This document shows positions 1-7,720 of a stretch of DNA of 35,717 nt, in pieces. The notes under the pieces are model-generated. The model was not told where the DNA came from and searched no databases. It was given only the letters and a program-made list of their open reading frames with translations. The translations under genes were made by a program, and so were the position numbers. The stretch lies in NCBI GenBank assembly GCA_031254155.1, contig JAIRVA010000277.1, forward strand, positions 1 to 35,717, given 5' to 3'. This DNA is from Propionibacteriaceae bacterium. Lineage in GTDB: Bacteria > Actinomycetota > Actinomycetes > Propionibacteriales > Propionibacteriaceae. Each line of letters starts with the position of its first letter. Positions within the stretch are counted from its first letter, which is position 1.

Positions 1-771
1 GACGCGTACCTCTTCGATCTTGACGGTACGGTGTACCTGGGCGACGGCCTCCTGCCCGGCGCGGAGCGCGTCATCCGGACCCTCCGGGACCGTGGCGCGG
101 TCGTCCGCTTCCTGTCGAACAACCCGACGAAGAGCCCGGCACAGTACGCGGACAAGCTCACCCGTCTGGGCATCCCGACCCCGGTCGCCGACATCACGAC
201 GACCATCGCGACAACGGTCTGGTGGCTTCAGACCCACCACCCGGGCGCCGTCCTCTACCCCATCGCCGAGGCCCCGCTCATCGACGCCCTGCGGGCGGCC
301 GGTTTCACCCTCAGCGAGGACCCCAGTGAGATCGACATTGTCATTGCGTCGTACGACCGGACGTTCGCGTACCGTAAGCTCCAGATCGCCTTCGACGCCC
401 TGTGGTACCACAAGCGGGCGATCCTGATCCAGACCAACCCGGACCGTTTCTGCCCCTTCCCGGGCGGGCGCGGCGAGCCGGACTGCGCGTCGATCACGGC
501 GGCGATCGAGGCGTGTACGCAGGTGACGTGTGCCGCGTCGATGGGCAAGCCGTCGCCGTTGCTGCTTGAGGCCGGCCTCGCGGGGCTCGACATCCCGCTC
601 GACCGTTGCCTGATGACGGGCGACCGGCTCGCGACCGACATCCGGATGGCCCTCGACGCCGGGATGGACGCGGCGGTGGTCTTCACCGGCGAGAGCCGCC
701 CCGAGGACCTGACAAGGGAGTACGCGGACGTCTACCGGCTGGGTACGCTGGGAGACCTCGGACCCCTGTGA
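1..771 (+). CDS. HAD-superfamily phosphatase, NagD/subclass IIA type (5' end outside window)
   Basis: The reading frame is open from base 1 and the HAD motif I (FDLDGT) lies at visible residues 5-10, so only a few N-terminal residues are missing. Motif II is the FLSNNPTKS segment near residue 37, and the late GDRLATDI segment carries the acidic motif IV. The large cap between them, with its DIVIASYDR segment, is typical of subclass IIA enzymes such as NagD and 4-nitrophenyl phosphatase or phosphoglycolate phosphatase relatives. These are cytosolic Mg-dependent enzymes that remove phosphate from small sugar phosphates or nucleotides; the exact substrate cannot be read from sequence. A short imperfect hairpin follows the stop at 777-796. 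Confidence 0.87.
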   Translation, partial: DAYLFDLDGTVYLGDGLLPGAERVIRTLRDRGAVVRFLSNNPTKSPAQYADKLTRLGIPTPVADITTTIATTVWWLQTHHPGAVLYPIAEAPLIDALRAAGFTLSEDPSEIDIVIASYDRTFAYRKLQIAFDALWYHKRAILIQTNPDRFCPFPGGRGEPDCASITAAIEACTQVTCAASMGKPSPLLLEAGLAGLDIPLDRCLMTGDRLATDIRMALDAGMDAAVVFTGESRPEDLTREYADVYRLGTLGDLGPL

Positions 772-776
772 GAGCA

Positions 777-796
777 CTGCCGCTCGAAGGCGGCAG
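777..796 (+). terminator. Weak hairpin after the HAD gene
   Basis: CTGCCG (777-782) and CGGCAG (791-796) are perfect inverted arms around an 8-base loop, placed 5 bases after the HAD stop. There is no T tract, so termination is only inferred. Confidence 0.35.
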
Positions 797-813
797 CCGC
801 GCTCGCGGAGTGG

Positions 814-819
814 TAAAAT
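814..819 (+). promoter_or_regulatory. -10 box TAAAAT before the sortase-like gene
   Basis: TAAAAT is one base from the TATAAT consensus. It sits about 24 bases before the ATG at 844, which is preceded by the GAGGAGG ribosome-binding site at 831-837. No convincing -35 box is visible. Confidence 0.5.
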
Positions 820-843
820 GGCAGCTTGACGAGGAGGCGGGAC

Positions 844-1590
844 ATGTCTGATATCCACACAACCGACGACCAACTGACGCCCGGGCCGCAACGCGCGGAG
901 GAGGCGCCGAAGAAGAAGAAGCGGGTCGGCGGGATTCTGATCACCGTCCTGGCGGCGGTTCTGATCGTCGGCGGCGTGTACGGTATCGGCGGGTCGGCGG
1001 GCTGGTGGCCCTGGCCCTTCGGGGGCAGTACGCCGGGTGGCTTGGTCAACGCACCGCGTGATCTGGAGGGGAACATCGTCGTCCCCGAGGACGAGTCGGC
1101 GTTGTCCCCGGAGTTCATGAAAGCGGCTGGGCAGGTCGACGACGACGGTGGCGAGGGCTTCATCGTCCCGACGCTTGATCTCCAGGTCGCGCTGGGGTCG
1201 ATCAACGCCGTCAACGGGTCGATGAACCCGTCCAACTTTAAGAACGTGTTCTGGGTCCGCAACATGGGCGTGAGCCTGGACAAAGCGGAGACGGGGACGG
1301 TGTACCTGGTCACCCACGCGATCCAGGGCGGGAAGGCCCCGGGCAACATCCTGCAGTCGGGCGGCCAGGTCGCGCTCAAACCGGGTGACCTGATCACGGT
1401 GAACCACCGGACCTACGTGTTCGAGTCCGCCAGCATCATTAGCAAGAGCGACAAAGACGACAACCTGGGTACCCACGACGAACTGTGGACCAACGATCCC
1501 GGGCGACTGGTCCTCGTCACCTGTCTGCTCAACCCCCACGGCGGTCTCGCCGTCGACAACCTGGTGATCATCGCCAAGCTGCAGTCGTAG
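844..1590 (+). CDS. Membrane-anchored sortase-like protein lacking the usual C-terminal Arg
   Basis: The 248-residue product has a charged N terminus (KKKKR), one membrane segment at about residues 28-50, a Trp/Gly/Pro linker and an extracellular domain. That domain resembles class E/F sortases: VTH at His158 and LVLVTC at Cys227 match the catalytic His and the TLxTC cysteine. After the Cys, sortases normally carry an Arg before the last strand; here the stretch to the C-terminal NLVIIAKL strand contains no Arg. I chose ATG 844, behind GAGGAGG, over an in-frame start at 826. No LPxTG substrate is encoded nearby. It could be an active divergent transpeptidase or a sortase-fold protein with another role. 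Confidence 0.6.
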   Translation: MSDIHTTDDQLTPGPQRAEEAPKKKKRVGGILITVLAAVLIVGGVYGIGGSAGWWPWPFGGSTPGGLVNAPRDLEGNIVVPEDESALSPEFMKAAGQVDDDGGEGFIVPTLDLQVALGSINAVNGSMNPSNFKNVFWVRNMGVSLDKAETGTVYLVTHAIQGGKAPGNILQSGGQVALKPGDLITVNHRTYVFESASIISKSDKDDNLGTHDELWTNDPGRLVLVTCLLNPHGGLAVDNLVIIAKLQS

Positions 1591-1601
1591 CGCTTCGCGC
1601 C

Positions 1602-1637
1602 CCGCTGTACCAAGCGGGTAGCCACTTGGTACAGCGG
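1602..1637. terminator. Bidirectional terminator-like hairpin between convergent genes
   Basis: Perfect 13-base arms, CCGCTGTACCAAG at 1602-1614 and its reverse complement at 1625-1637, surround a 10-base loop. It lies between the stop of the sortase-like gene and the stop of ilvD on the other strand, the expected place for a shared terminator. No clear T run follows on either side. Confidence 0.7.
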
Positions 1638-1698
1638 CCTAATTGCCTCCCCGGTCGTACGCGCGGGGGGTGGCGAGCCGTTCTGGTCGCCGTACTTG

Positions 1699-3537
1699 TC
1701 ACAACGTCTTGCGTGCCCCGCCGCAGTCGGCGGACTGGGCGAGCGAGGCGTAGACCTTGAGGGCGTTGGAGACCGGGCGTACCCGCTCCTTCGGCACCCA
1801 GCCCGCCGCGTCCTGCTCGGCGCGGCGCCGCTCCAGTTCGGCGTCGGGGACGAGGAGGCTGAGACTGCGCTCCGGGATCGAAATTGCGATGAGATCGCCG
1901 TCGTGGATGAGCCCGATGACCCCGCCCGCCGCCGCCTCGGGCGAGACGTGGCCGAGGCACAGGCCGGAGGAGCCGCCGGAGAAGCGCCCGTCGGTGATGA
2001 GGGCGCACTGGGGCCCGAGTCCCGTCCCCTTCAGGTAGCTCGTCGGGTAGAGCATCTCCTGCATACCGGGCCCGCCCCGCGGGCCCTCGTACCGTACCAC
2101 CACCACGTCACCCGGCTGGATCCGGCCGCTGAGAATGGCCTCGACGGCCGCCTCCTGCGACTCGGTGACCTGCGCGGGCCCGGTGAAGGTCCACTGCGAC
2201 TCGGGGACGCCGGCGGTCTTCACTACGCAGCCGTCCGGGGCGAGGTTGCCGCGGAGGATGGCGAGGCCGCCGTCAGCGGTGTACGCGTGGGCGGCATCGC
2301 GGATGCAGCCCGCCGTGGCGTCGGTGTCCAGGGTCTCCCACCGGGCGGTGGAGGAGAAGGGGGCAATGGTCCGTTCGCGGCCGGGTGCGGCGTGGAACAG
2401 GTCAGTGACCAGGTACGACGTTTTGCCTGACCGGATGTCCCAGCGGGCGAGCCAGGTGTCGAGGTCGGGGGAGTGGACGGCGTGGACGTCGCGGTCGAGC
2501 AGGCCGCCACGGTCAAGCTCGCCCAGGATCGCGGGGATGCCGCCGGCGCGGTGGACGTCCTCCATGTAGTAGCGGTGCGAGTTGGGGGCGACCTTGACGA
2601 GGCAGGGGGTCCGGCGGGAGAGCTCGTCGATGTCCGCCAGCGTGAAGTCGACGCCGGCCTCGGTGGCCGCCGCGAGCAGGTGCAGGACCGTGTTAGTCGA
2701 GCCGCCCATGGCAATGTCCATGGTCATGGCGTTGCGGAACGCGGCGCGGGTGGCGATGGTGAGGGGGAGTACGGCGTCGTCGTCGTGGTCGTACCACTGC
2801 CGGCACAACTCGACCACCAGCCGTCCGGCTTCGACAAACAGGTCGCGGCGGGCGGCGGACGTGGCCAGAGTAGAACCATTGCCGGGCAGGCCGAGGCCCA
2901 GTGCCTCGACCAGGCAGTTCATCGAGTTGGCGGTGAACATCCCCGAGCAGGACCCGCAGGTCGGGCAGGCGGCCCGTTCGATGCGGTCGATGGCGTCGTC
3001 GCTCACCGTGTCGTCGACCGCCATGACCATCGCGTCGATCAGGTCGAGCGAGGTCTCGGGTTCGCCCGCGCGGACGACGGTCCGACCGGACTCCATCGGC
3101 CCGCCGGACACGAACACCGTGGGGATGTTGAGGCGCAGCGCGGCGAGCAGCATGCCCGGGGTGATTTTGTCGCAGTTGGAGATGCAGACGAGGGCGTCGG
3201 CCTGGTGGGCGTTCACCATGTATTCGACGCTGTCAGCGATGAGTTCCCGGGAGGGCAGGGAGTACAACATGCCCGAGTGGCCCATCGCGATCCCGTCATC
3301 GATGGCGATGGTGTTGAACTCCCGGCCCACCCCGCCGGCCTGCGCGATGGCCTGGCACACCAGGGTACCCATGTCCTTAAGGTGGACGTGGCCAGGTACG
3401 AACTGGGTGTACGAGTTGGCGACGGCGATGATGGGCTTGCCGAAGTCCTGCTCCTGCAGGCCCGTCGCCCGCCAGAGCGCCCGGGCTCCGGCCATGAGAC
3501 GGCCCTCGGTGGTGGTACGCGAACGCAACTGTGGCAT
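1699..3537 (-). CDS. ilvD: Dihydroxy-acid dehydratase
   Basis: A 612-residue protein, close to the 616 residues of E. coli IlvD. It dehydrates 2,3-dihydroxy-3-methylbutanoate (and the methylpentanoate homologue) to the 2-keto acid in valine, leucine and isoleucine synthesis in the cytosol. The N terminus shows the family TTTxGRxMAGARALWRATG pattern. Iron-sulphur ligands are seen in SNCDKITPG (Cys122) and CPTCGSCSGM (Cys194 with Cys191/197 near it), and the C-terminal half has the GRFSGGSSGLCLGHVSPEAA segment. I start at ATG 3537 because GGGAG stands just upstream and the next residues match IlvD; an in-frame start at 3555 would add six residues that do not fit. The gene stands alone, separated from the catabolic operon by a long hairpin. 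Confidence 0.97.
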   Translation of the reverse strand: MPQLRSRTTTEGRLMAGARALWRATGLQEQDFGKPIIAVANSYTQFVPGHVHLKDMGTLVCQAIAQAGGVGREFNTIAIDDGIAMGHSGMLYSLPSRELIADSVEYMVNAHQADALVCISNCDKITPGMLLAALRLNIPTVFVSGGPMESGRTVVRAGEPETSLDLIDAMVMAVDDTVSDDAIDRIERAACPTCGSCSGMFTANSMNCLVEALGLGLPGNGSTLATSAARRDLFVEAGRLVVELCRQWYDHDDDAVLPLTIATRAAFRNAMTMDIAMGGSTNTVLHLLAAATEAGVDFTLADIDELSRRTPCLVKVAPNSHRYYMEDVHRAGGIPAILGELDRGGLLDRDVHAVHSPDLDTWLARWDIRSGKTSYLVTDLFHAAPGRERTIAPFSSTARWETLDTDATAGCIRDAAHAYTADGGLAILRGNLAPDGCVVKTAGVPESQWTFTGPAQVTESQEAAVEAILSGRIQPGDVVVVRYEGPRGGPGMQEMLYPTSYLKGTGLGPQCALITDGRFSGGSSGLCLGHVSPEAAAGGVIGLIHDGDLIAISIPERSLSLLVPDAELERRRAEQDAAGWVPKERVRPVSNALKVYASLAQSADCGGARKTL

Positions 3538-3589
3538 CTTTTCTCCCTCGGTCAATACCGTAGTTTAGTCCCTCGGGCGCGGATGTCCC

Positions 3590-3646
3590 CGTGGGGTCAG
3601 TTTCGTCGGGTCCGGGCGGTACCCCGGCGACCAAACTGACCCCACG
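3590..3646 (-). terminator. Long hairpin between catabolic operon and ilvD
   Basis: Outer arms CGTGGGGTCAGTTT (3590-3603) and the exact complement (3633-3646) enclose GTCG/CGAC (3605-3608 with 3628-3631) and CCGGG/CCCGG (3612-3616 with 3623-3627). The whole 57-base stretch can fold into one nearly continuous stem. It follows the stop of the oxidoreductase gene on the minus strand by about 30 bases, so termination is the simplest reading. There is no T tract, and a regulatory role in the ilvD leader remains possible. Confidence 0.65.
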
Positions 3647-3675
3647 GCGAGATTTCGGGAAGCGGCCTAGGTTCC

Positions 3676-4917
3676 CTAGCGAACGAGGTCGATCGTCACG
3701 GTGCCACCGGCGGGGTTGACCGCCGCGAGCAGGGTCCACGGGATGCGGTACACCCGGCCCGGGGCGACTGGATACGACGTGGTGACCCGGCCGATCTCGC
3801 TGCCGCCTTGGCGGGCCACGATGGTTGGTCGTTTTCGTACCTCGGTGGGCCACGCGAGCACAAACCCGCGCGCGGGGGCGACGTCACCGGGTACGCACCG
3901 GGTCGGTGATACCCAGGCGAAGGCGTCGCCCGCCACCAATGGGACCGGTGTCCCGGAGGTCCGCTCGCCCCGCAGGTAACCCAGGACGGGCTCCGCCACG
4001 TGGGCCCCGTCCAGCGCCGCACAGTCGGCGGTGTCGACGGGGTGGACGAGGTTGCCGATGGCGAAGACGCCGTCCCGATCCGTCCGCAACCGGGTGTCGA
4101 CGCTTGGCCCCAGCGTGGCGGGATCGAGGGCGATCCCGGCCGACCGGGCCAGCTCGTGATCCGGAATCCAGTCGCCGGTGAAAACGACCGTGTCGCACTC
4201 GACGACCCGGCGCTGACCGGTTTGCAGATCCTCCACCTCGACGCCGGTGACCCGGCCGTGACCGATGACACGGACGACCTTCGTCCGGGGTGCCACGGGT
4301 ACCCGCAGGCCGATGCCCCCGGCGACGGTGAACAGACGGTACGCCTCGGAGGCCGCGTACTGTGTGGTCATCAGCACGGGCCGGCACCCGGCGTGGCGCA
4401 GGGTCAGGACCGCCGACCAGCTTACGAGCTCGCCACCGACGATGACGGCCCGGCTGCGTTCCGGGCGGTGGTGCAGGTACACCAGGTTCTGCAACTGGCC
4501 CGTCGTGTAGACCCCCGCCGGCCGGTCACCCGGGATCCGGCGGGCGCTCCGTGGGCGCTCCCGGGCGCCGGTGGCGAGGATGACCGCATCCGCGGCCACC
4601 TCGTACCGACCCTCAGGCGATGTCACGCAGAGCGCCCCAGCCCCGGTCCAACCGGTGACCATGGCGTGCGTGACAATGTCGGCCCCGGCTTGCCGGGCCC
4701 GGTCGCTGAGGAGGCGCGCGTACTTCGGCCCGGTCATGAACCGGTGCAGGTCACGGATGCCGTAGCCGGGGTGGTGGCAGTGGCGGGGGATACCGCCGGG
4801 GGCCGCCTCCCGGTCGAGCACCAGCACCCCGCCCTTGAGCGCGGGCGCCAGTTCAGCCGCCGCTCGCAGCCCGGACGGTCCGGCCCCGACAATTGCAACT
4901 TTGGTTTTCGTGATCAT
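3676..4917 (-). CDS. NAD(P)/FAD-dependent oxidoreductase, partner of the GlpA-like dehydrogenase
   Basis: A 413-residue two-dinucleotide-fold flavoprotein. The FAD-binding GxGxxG (VAIVGAGPSGLRAA) is at residues 8-21, ATGARERPR marks the second FAD contact, and VIVGGELVS is the NAD(P)-binding loop. FAIGN near residue 300 is the usual late FAD motif, followed by a beta-rich tail of roughly 80-100 residues. ATG 4917 overlaps the upstream TGA by four bases (ATGA) with AAAGGAG ahead of it, so it is translationally coupled. Flavoproteins of this type are found beside GlpA-like dehydrogenases that carry a 2Fe-2S domain, and may pass their electrons on. The CxxC disulphide pair of classical reductases is not seen. 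It ends the operon. Confidence 0.82.
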   Translation of the reverse strand: MITKTKVAIVGAGPSGLRAAAELAPALKGGVLVLDREAAPGGIPRHCHHPGYGIRDLHRFMTGPKYARLLSDRARQAGADIVTHAMVTGWTGAGALCVTSPEGRYEVAADAVILATGARERPRSARRIPGDRPAGVYTTGQLQNLVYLHHRPERSRAVIVGGELVSWSAVLTLRHAGCRPVLMTTQYAASEAYRLFTVAGGIGLRVPVAPRTKVVRVIGHGRVTGVEVEDLQTGQRRVVECDTVVFTGDWIPDHELARSAGIALDPATLGPSVDTRLRTDRDGVFAIGNLVHPVDTADCAALDGAHVAEPVLGYLRGERTSGTPVPLVAGDAFAWVSPTRCVPGDVAPARGFVLAWPTEVRKRPTIVARQGGSEIGRVTTSYPVAPGRVYRIPWTLLAAVNPAGGTVTIDLVR

Positions 4918-6290
4918 GCCTGGCTCCTTTCGTTGGCGAGCAGAGTTTCCACTGCGGCGCCACAGAAAAACCCTTGACAGCGGCCATTGGTCGCGCGGGT
5001 CCGCCGGCGCAGACCGCCGAGGGTCCGGGCCGGGACTGTCGACTGGCAGGCGTCGCGGATCTCGCCCCGCGTCACTCGTTCGCAGAAACAGACGACCTCG
5101 CCGTACGCCGGGTCGCGCCGGATCAGTGCGTCGTCCTGGTACGGTCGCCGGCCGGCCTCGCCCAGGTTGGGCAGCCGCGGCGGGTCCGGGAGGTCGTCCC
5201 GGGGCGTCACGTCCAGCCCGGCCCCGGCCAGGAGGTCGGAGACGTGCGCGGCGACCGCCAGGCACGAGGTCAGGCCCGTCGACCGGATGCACCCCGCCAG
5301 GAGGTACGTCCGGTCGGCATCGGCCTCGATGAGGTAGTCGGTCTGGTCGTGGGCGGCCCGCAACCCGGCGTAGGCGGCGGTCACTTCCTCGGCCATGAGA
5401 TCCGGTACGAGGGCCGCGCCCTTGCCGAGCAGGAAGTCGAAACCCGCCTCCGTGGTCGCGGTGTCGGCCCGGTCGGTCATGTCCTCGGCGGTCGGCCCGA
5501 CCATCACGTTGCCGTAGATCGTCGGGCTGACCAGGACGCCCTTGCCGAGCTTGCTCGGGACGGGCAGAACGATGAGCGGCACCTTTTCCCTGGCCAACTT
5601 GTCGAACACGAGCAGTTCGCCCCGCCGGGGGTGGAGGTGGAACCGGTCGTACCCCGCCTGGGCATCGAGTGTGTCCCCGCCCAGCCCGGCGGCGTTGATG
5701 AGCCACCGCGTCCGCAGGGGTCCGGCGGTGGTGTCGAGCGTCCACCCCTCCCCGGTCCGAGTGAGCCCTTGGACCTGGGTGTCGAGGTGCAGGGTCGCGC
5801 CCCGCTGGACGGCGTCAGTGGCCAGCGCAATCGTGGTCGACCACGTACAGATGATGGACTCACCGGGGACGCTGAGCCCGCCGCGGGCCCCGGGTCCCAG
5901 GTGGGGGGCCGCCTCGTACACCGCGGCGGCGTCGACGATCGCCGTCGCCTGGTAGCCGTTCGCCCGCGCCTTGTCGGCCAGGCCGGGCAGGGCGGCCTGT
6001 TCCTCGTCGGTCCACGCCACCAGCAGCGCGCCCGTCCGCTCGACCGGGATCCCGGTCTGGGCGGCGTACTCACCCAGCCGGTGGTACCCCTCGGCGACCA
6101 GCCGGGACTCGAGCGTCCCGGGCGAGGCGTCGTAGCCGGTGTGCAGGATCGCCGTGTTGGCCTTGCTCGTTCCGTCCCCGACATCGGAGCGGCCATCGAC
6201 CAGTCCGACGCTGAGGTGGCAGCCCGCCAGTTCGCGGGCGATTGCGGAGCCGATCAGGCCGGCCCCGATGACGACAACGTCGTACCTCAT
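4914..6290 (-). CDS. GlpA-like FAD-dependent dehydrogenase with C-terminal BFD-type [2Fe-2S] domain
   Basis: A 458-residue DAO-family flavoprotein that starts with the FAD loop VVVIGAGLIGSAIAREL. Body motifs resemble glycerol-3-phosphate dehydrogenase (GlpA/GlpD) and L-2-hydroxyglutarate dehydrogenase relatives: INAAGLGGDTLD, and GPTAEDMTDRAD. The last 60 residues form a BFD-like iron-sulphur domain with ligands Cys401, Cys403, Cys438 and Cys443 (CxC...CxxxxC). ATG 6290 overlaps the kinase stop (ATGA) and GGAGAC precedes it. By context it should oxidise the phosphorylated product of the neighbouring FGGY kinase at the cytoplasmic face of the membrane. Glycerol 3-phosphate is the default substrate guess, but another polyol phosphate is possible. 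Confidence 0.85.
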   Translation of the reverse strand: MRYDVVVIGAGLIGSAIARELAGCHLSVGLVDGRSDVGDGTSKANTAILHTGYDASPGTLESRLVAEGYHRLGEYAAQTGIPVERTGALLVAWTDEEQAALPGLADKARANGYQATAIVDAAAVYEAAPHLGPGARGGLSVPGESIICTWSTTIALATDAVQRGATLHLDTQVQGLTRTGEGWTLDTTAGPLRTRWLINAAGLGGDTLDAQAGYDRFHLHPRRGELLVFDKLAREKVPLIVLPVPSKLGKGVLVSPTIYGNVMVGPTAEDMTDRADTATTEAGFDFLLGKGAALVPDLMAEEVTAAYAGLRAAHDQTDYLIEADADRTYLLAGCIRSTGLTSCLAVAAHVSDLLAGAGLDVTPRDDLPDPPRLPNLGEAGRRPYQDDALIRRDPAYGEVVCFCERVTRGEIRDACQSTVPARTLGGLRRRTRATNGRCQGFFCGAAVETLLANERSQA

Positions 6291-7720
6291 TTTGTGTCTC
6301 CTTCTACTCCAGTGGTGTCGGCCAGTCGGTGCCAGTGCTCGCGGAACGTACCCGCCCGGTCGGCGCTCCAGGCGGGCGTGAACGTCCGTTCCGGAGCCCA
6401 GGCGACGATCGTGTCGGCGAGGTCCCGCGCCGGGTCGAGCGCCTTGCGGGCCAGCGCGACCGCCCCCAGCGGGGTGGCGTGCGCGGACGGGTAGACGTCG
6501 ATTTCGAGCTGGGCGATGTCGGCCACCGCCTGCATGAACCGGGCGCTGCGGGTCAGCCCGCCGTCGACGCGCAGCCGGGCGAGCGGCTGGCCCGAGTCGC
6601 GCCCGACGAGATCGCCCAGTTCGGCGACCTGGGCCGCGAGGCCCTGCAGGACGGCGGTGACCAGATCGGCGCGAGTCGTCGCCAGGCTGATCCCGGTGAA
6701 CAGAGCCTGGGCGTCGGGGCGCCACCAGGGCGCGGCGAGCCCCGCCATGGCCGGTACGCACCAGGCGCCGTGGGCGTCGTCCGTGGTGAGGACGTCCAGT
6801 TCCTCGGGCCCGGCGAGCAGGCCGACGTCGCCCAGCCAGCGGATGGCCGAGGCGGCGGTGTAGACCTGCCCGTCGGAGCAGTACGAGGTCCGCCCGTCGA
6901 CCCGCCAGGCCACGGACACGGTCAGCCCCGACGTCGACCGGGTGGCGTGCTCGCCGAGGTTGGCCAGCAGGAACGCCCCCGTACCGAACGTACACTTGGC
7001 CTCGCCCGCCGTCAGGCAGCGCTCGGCGAGCAGGGCCGCCTGCTGGTCCACCACGACCCCGGCGACGGGTACGGCCGGCCCGAACCGGCTCGTCTCCCCG
7101 ACGATCTCGTCGTTGGCCACGATCCGCGGCATCGCTTCGCCGTGGAGACCAAACAGGGCCAGCAGCTCCTCGTCGTACGTCACCGTGTCCAGGTTGGTCA
7201 CGAGCGACCGGCTGGCCGTGGACGCGTCGGTCACGTACTCACCCGTCAGGTGGTGCAAGAGCCAGGCGTCAGAGGTCGAGACGACCCCCGCCGTCGTGGC
7301 GTGGCGGCGCAGCCAGGCGAGCTTGGGGGCGCTGAAGTACGGGTCGAGCACCAGGCCCGTCCGAGCAGCGATGAGGCCGGCGTGCTCGCGCAGCGGCTCG
7401 CAGATCTCGCTGGCCCGGGAGTCCTGCCAGACGAGCATGCTCGTGAGCGGCTCGCCCGTCGCCGGGTCCCACGCGAGCACCGTCTCGCCCTGGTTGGTCA
7501 GGGTGACCGCGTCGATGGTGACCCCCGCCTCGGCAATTGCCCGGGTGGCCGCGACCATGACGGAGTCGAGCAGCTCGGCGGGGTCCTGCTCGACGATGCC
7601 ACCTTGCCGGTACTGCGGCCGGATCGGGATCTCGACGACGGACCGGATGGCGTCATCAGCCCCGACGACCATCGCCTTCGTGCCCGACGTACCCTGGTCG
7701 ATACTCAGAATCCACGTCAT
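6287..7720 (-). CDS. FGGY-family carbohydrate kinase, glycerol-kinase-like
   Basis: A 477-residue kinase starting with the phosphate-1 loop SIDQGTSGTKAMV. DQQAALLAERCL, the phosphate-2 loop TFGTGAFLLANLG, and the adenosine-binding VDGGLTRSARFMQ with the TPLGAVALA helix are all in the positions seen in GlpK. It is somewhat shorter than E. coli GlpK (about 500 residues). It should phosphorylate a polyol or sugar with ATP in the cytosol; glycerol is the nearest family guess. ATG 7720 overlaps the permease stop by four bases and GGGAGGG lies 7 bases upstream. Because the transporter of the operon is an amino-acid/choline-type permease rather than GlpF, I leave the gene symbol open. Confidence 0.85.
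   Translation of the reverse strand: MTWILSIDQGTSGTKAMVVGADDAIRSVVEIPIRPQYRQGGIVEQDPAELLDSVMVAATRAIAEAGVTIDAVTLTNQGETVLAWDPATGEPLTSMLVWQDSRASEICEPLREHAGLIAARTGLVLDPYFSAPKLAWLRRHATTAGVVSTSDAWLLHHLTGEYVTDASTASRSLVTNLDTVTYDEELLALFGLHGEAMPRIVANDEIVGETSRFGPAVPVAGVVVDQQAALLAERCLTAGEAKCTFGTGAFLLANLGEHATRSTSGLTVSVAWRVDGRTSYCSDGQVYTAASAIRWLGDVGLLAGPEELDVLTTDDAHGAWCVPAMAGLAAPWWRPDAQALFTGISLATTRADLVTAVLQGLAAQVAELGDLVGRDSGQPLARLRVDGGLTRSARFMQAVADIAQLEIDVYPSAHATPLGAVALARKALDPARDLADTIVAWAPERTFTPAWSADRAGTFREHWHRLADTTGVEGDTK

Noticed and set aside
1602..1637. Inverted repeat as an insertion-sequence end
   Set aside because: Only one copy, no transposase, and it lies exactly between two convergent stops, which fits a terminator.
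6287..7720. Naming the kinase glpK
   Set aside because: Motifs are glycerol-kinase-like, but the operon lacks a glycerol facilitator and the permease is of another class, so the substrate is open.
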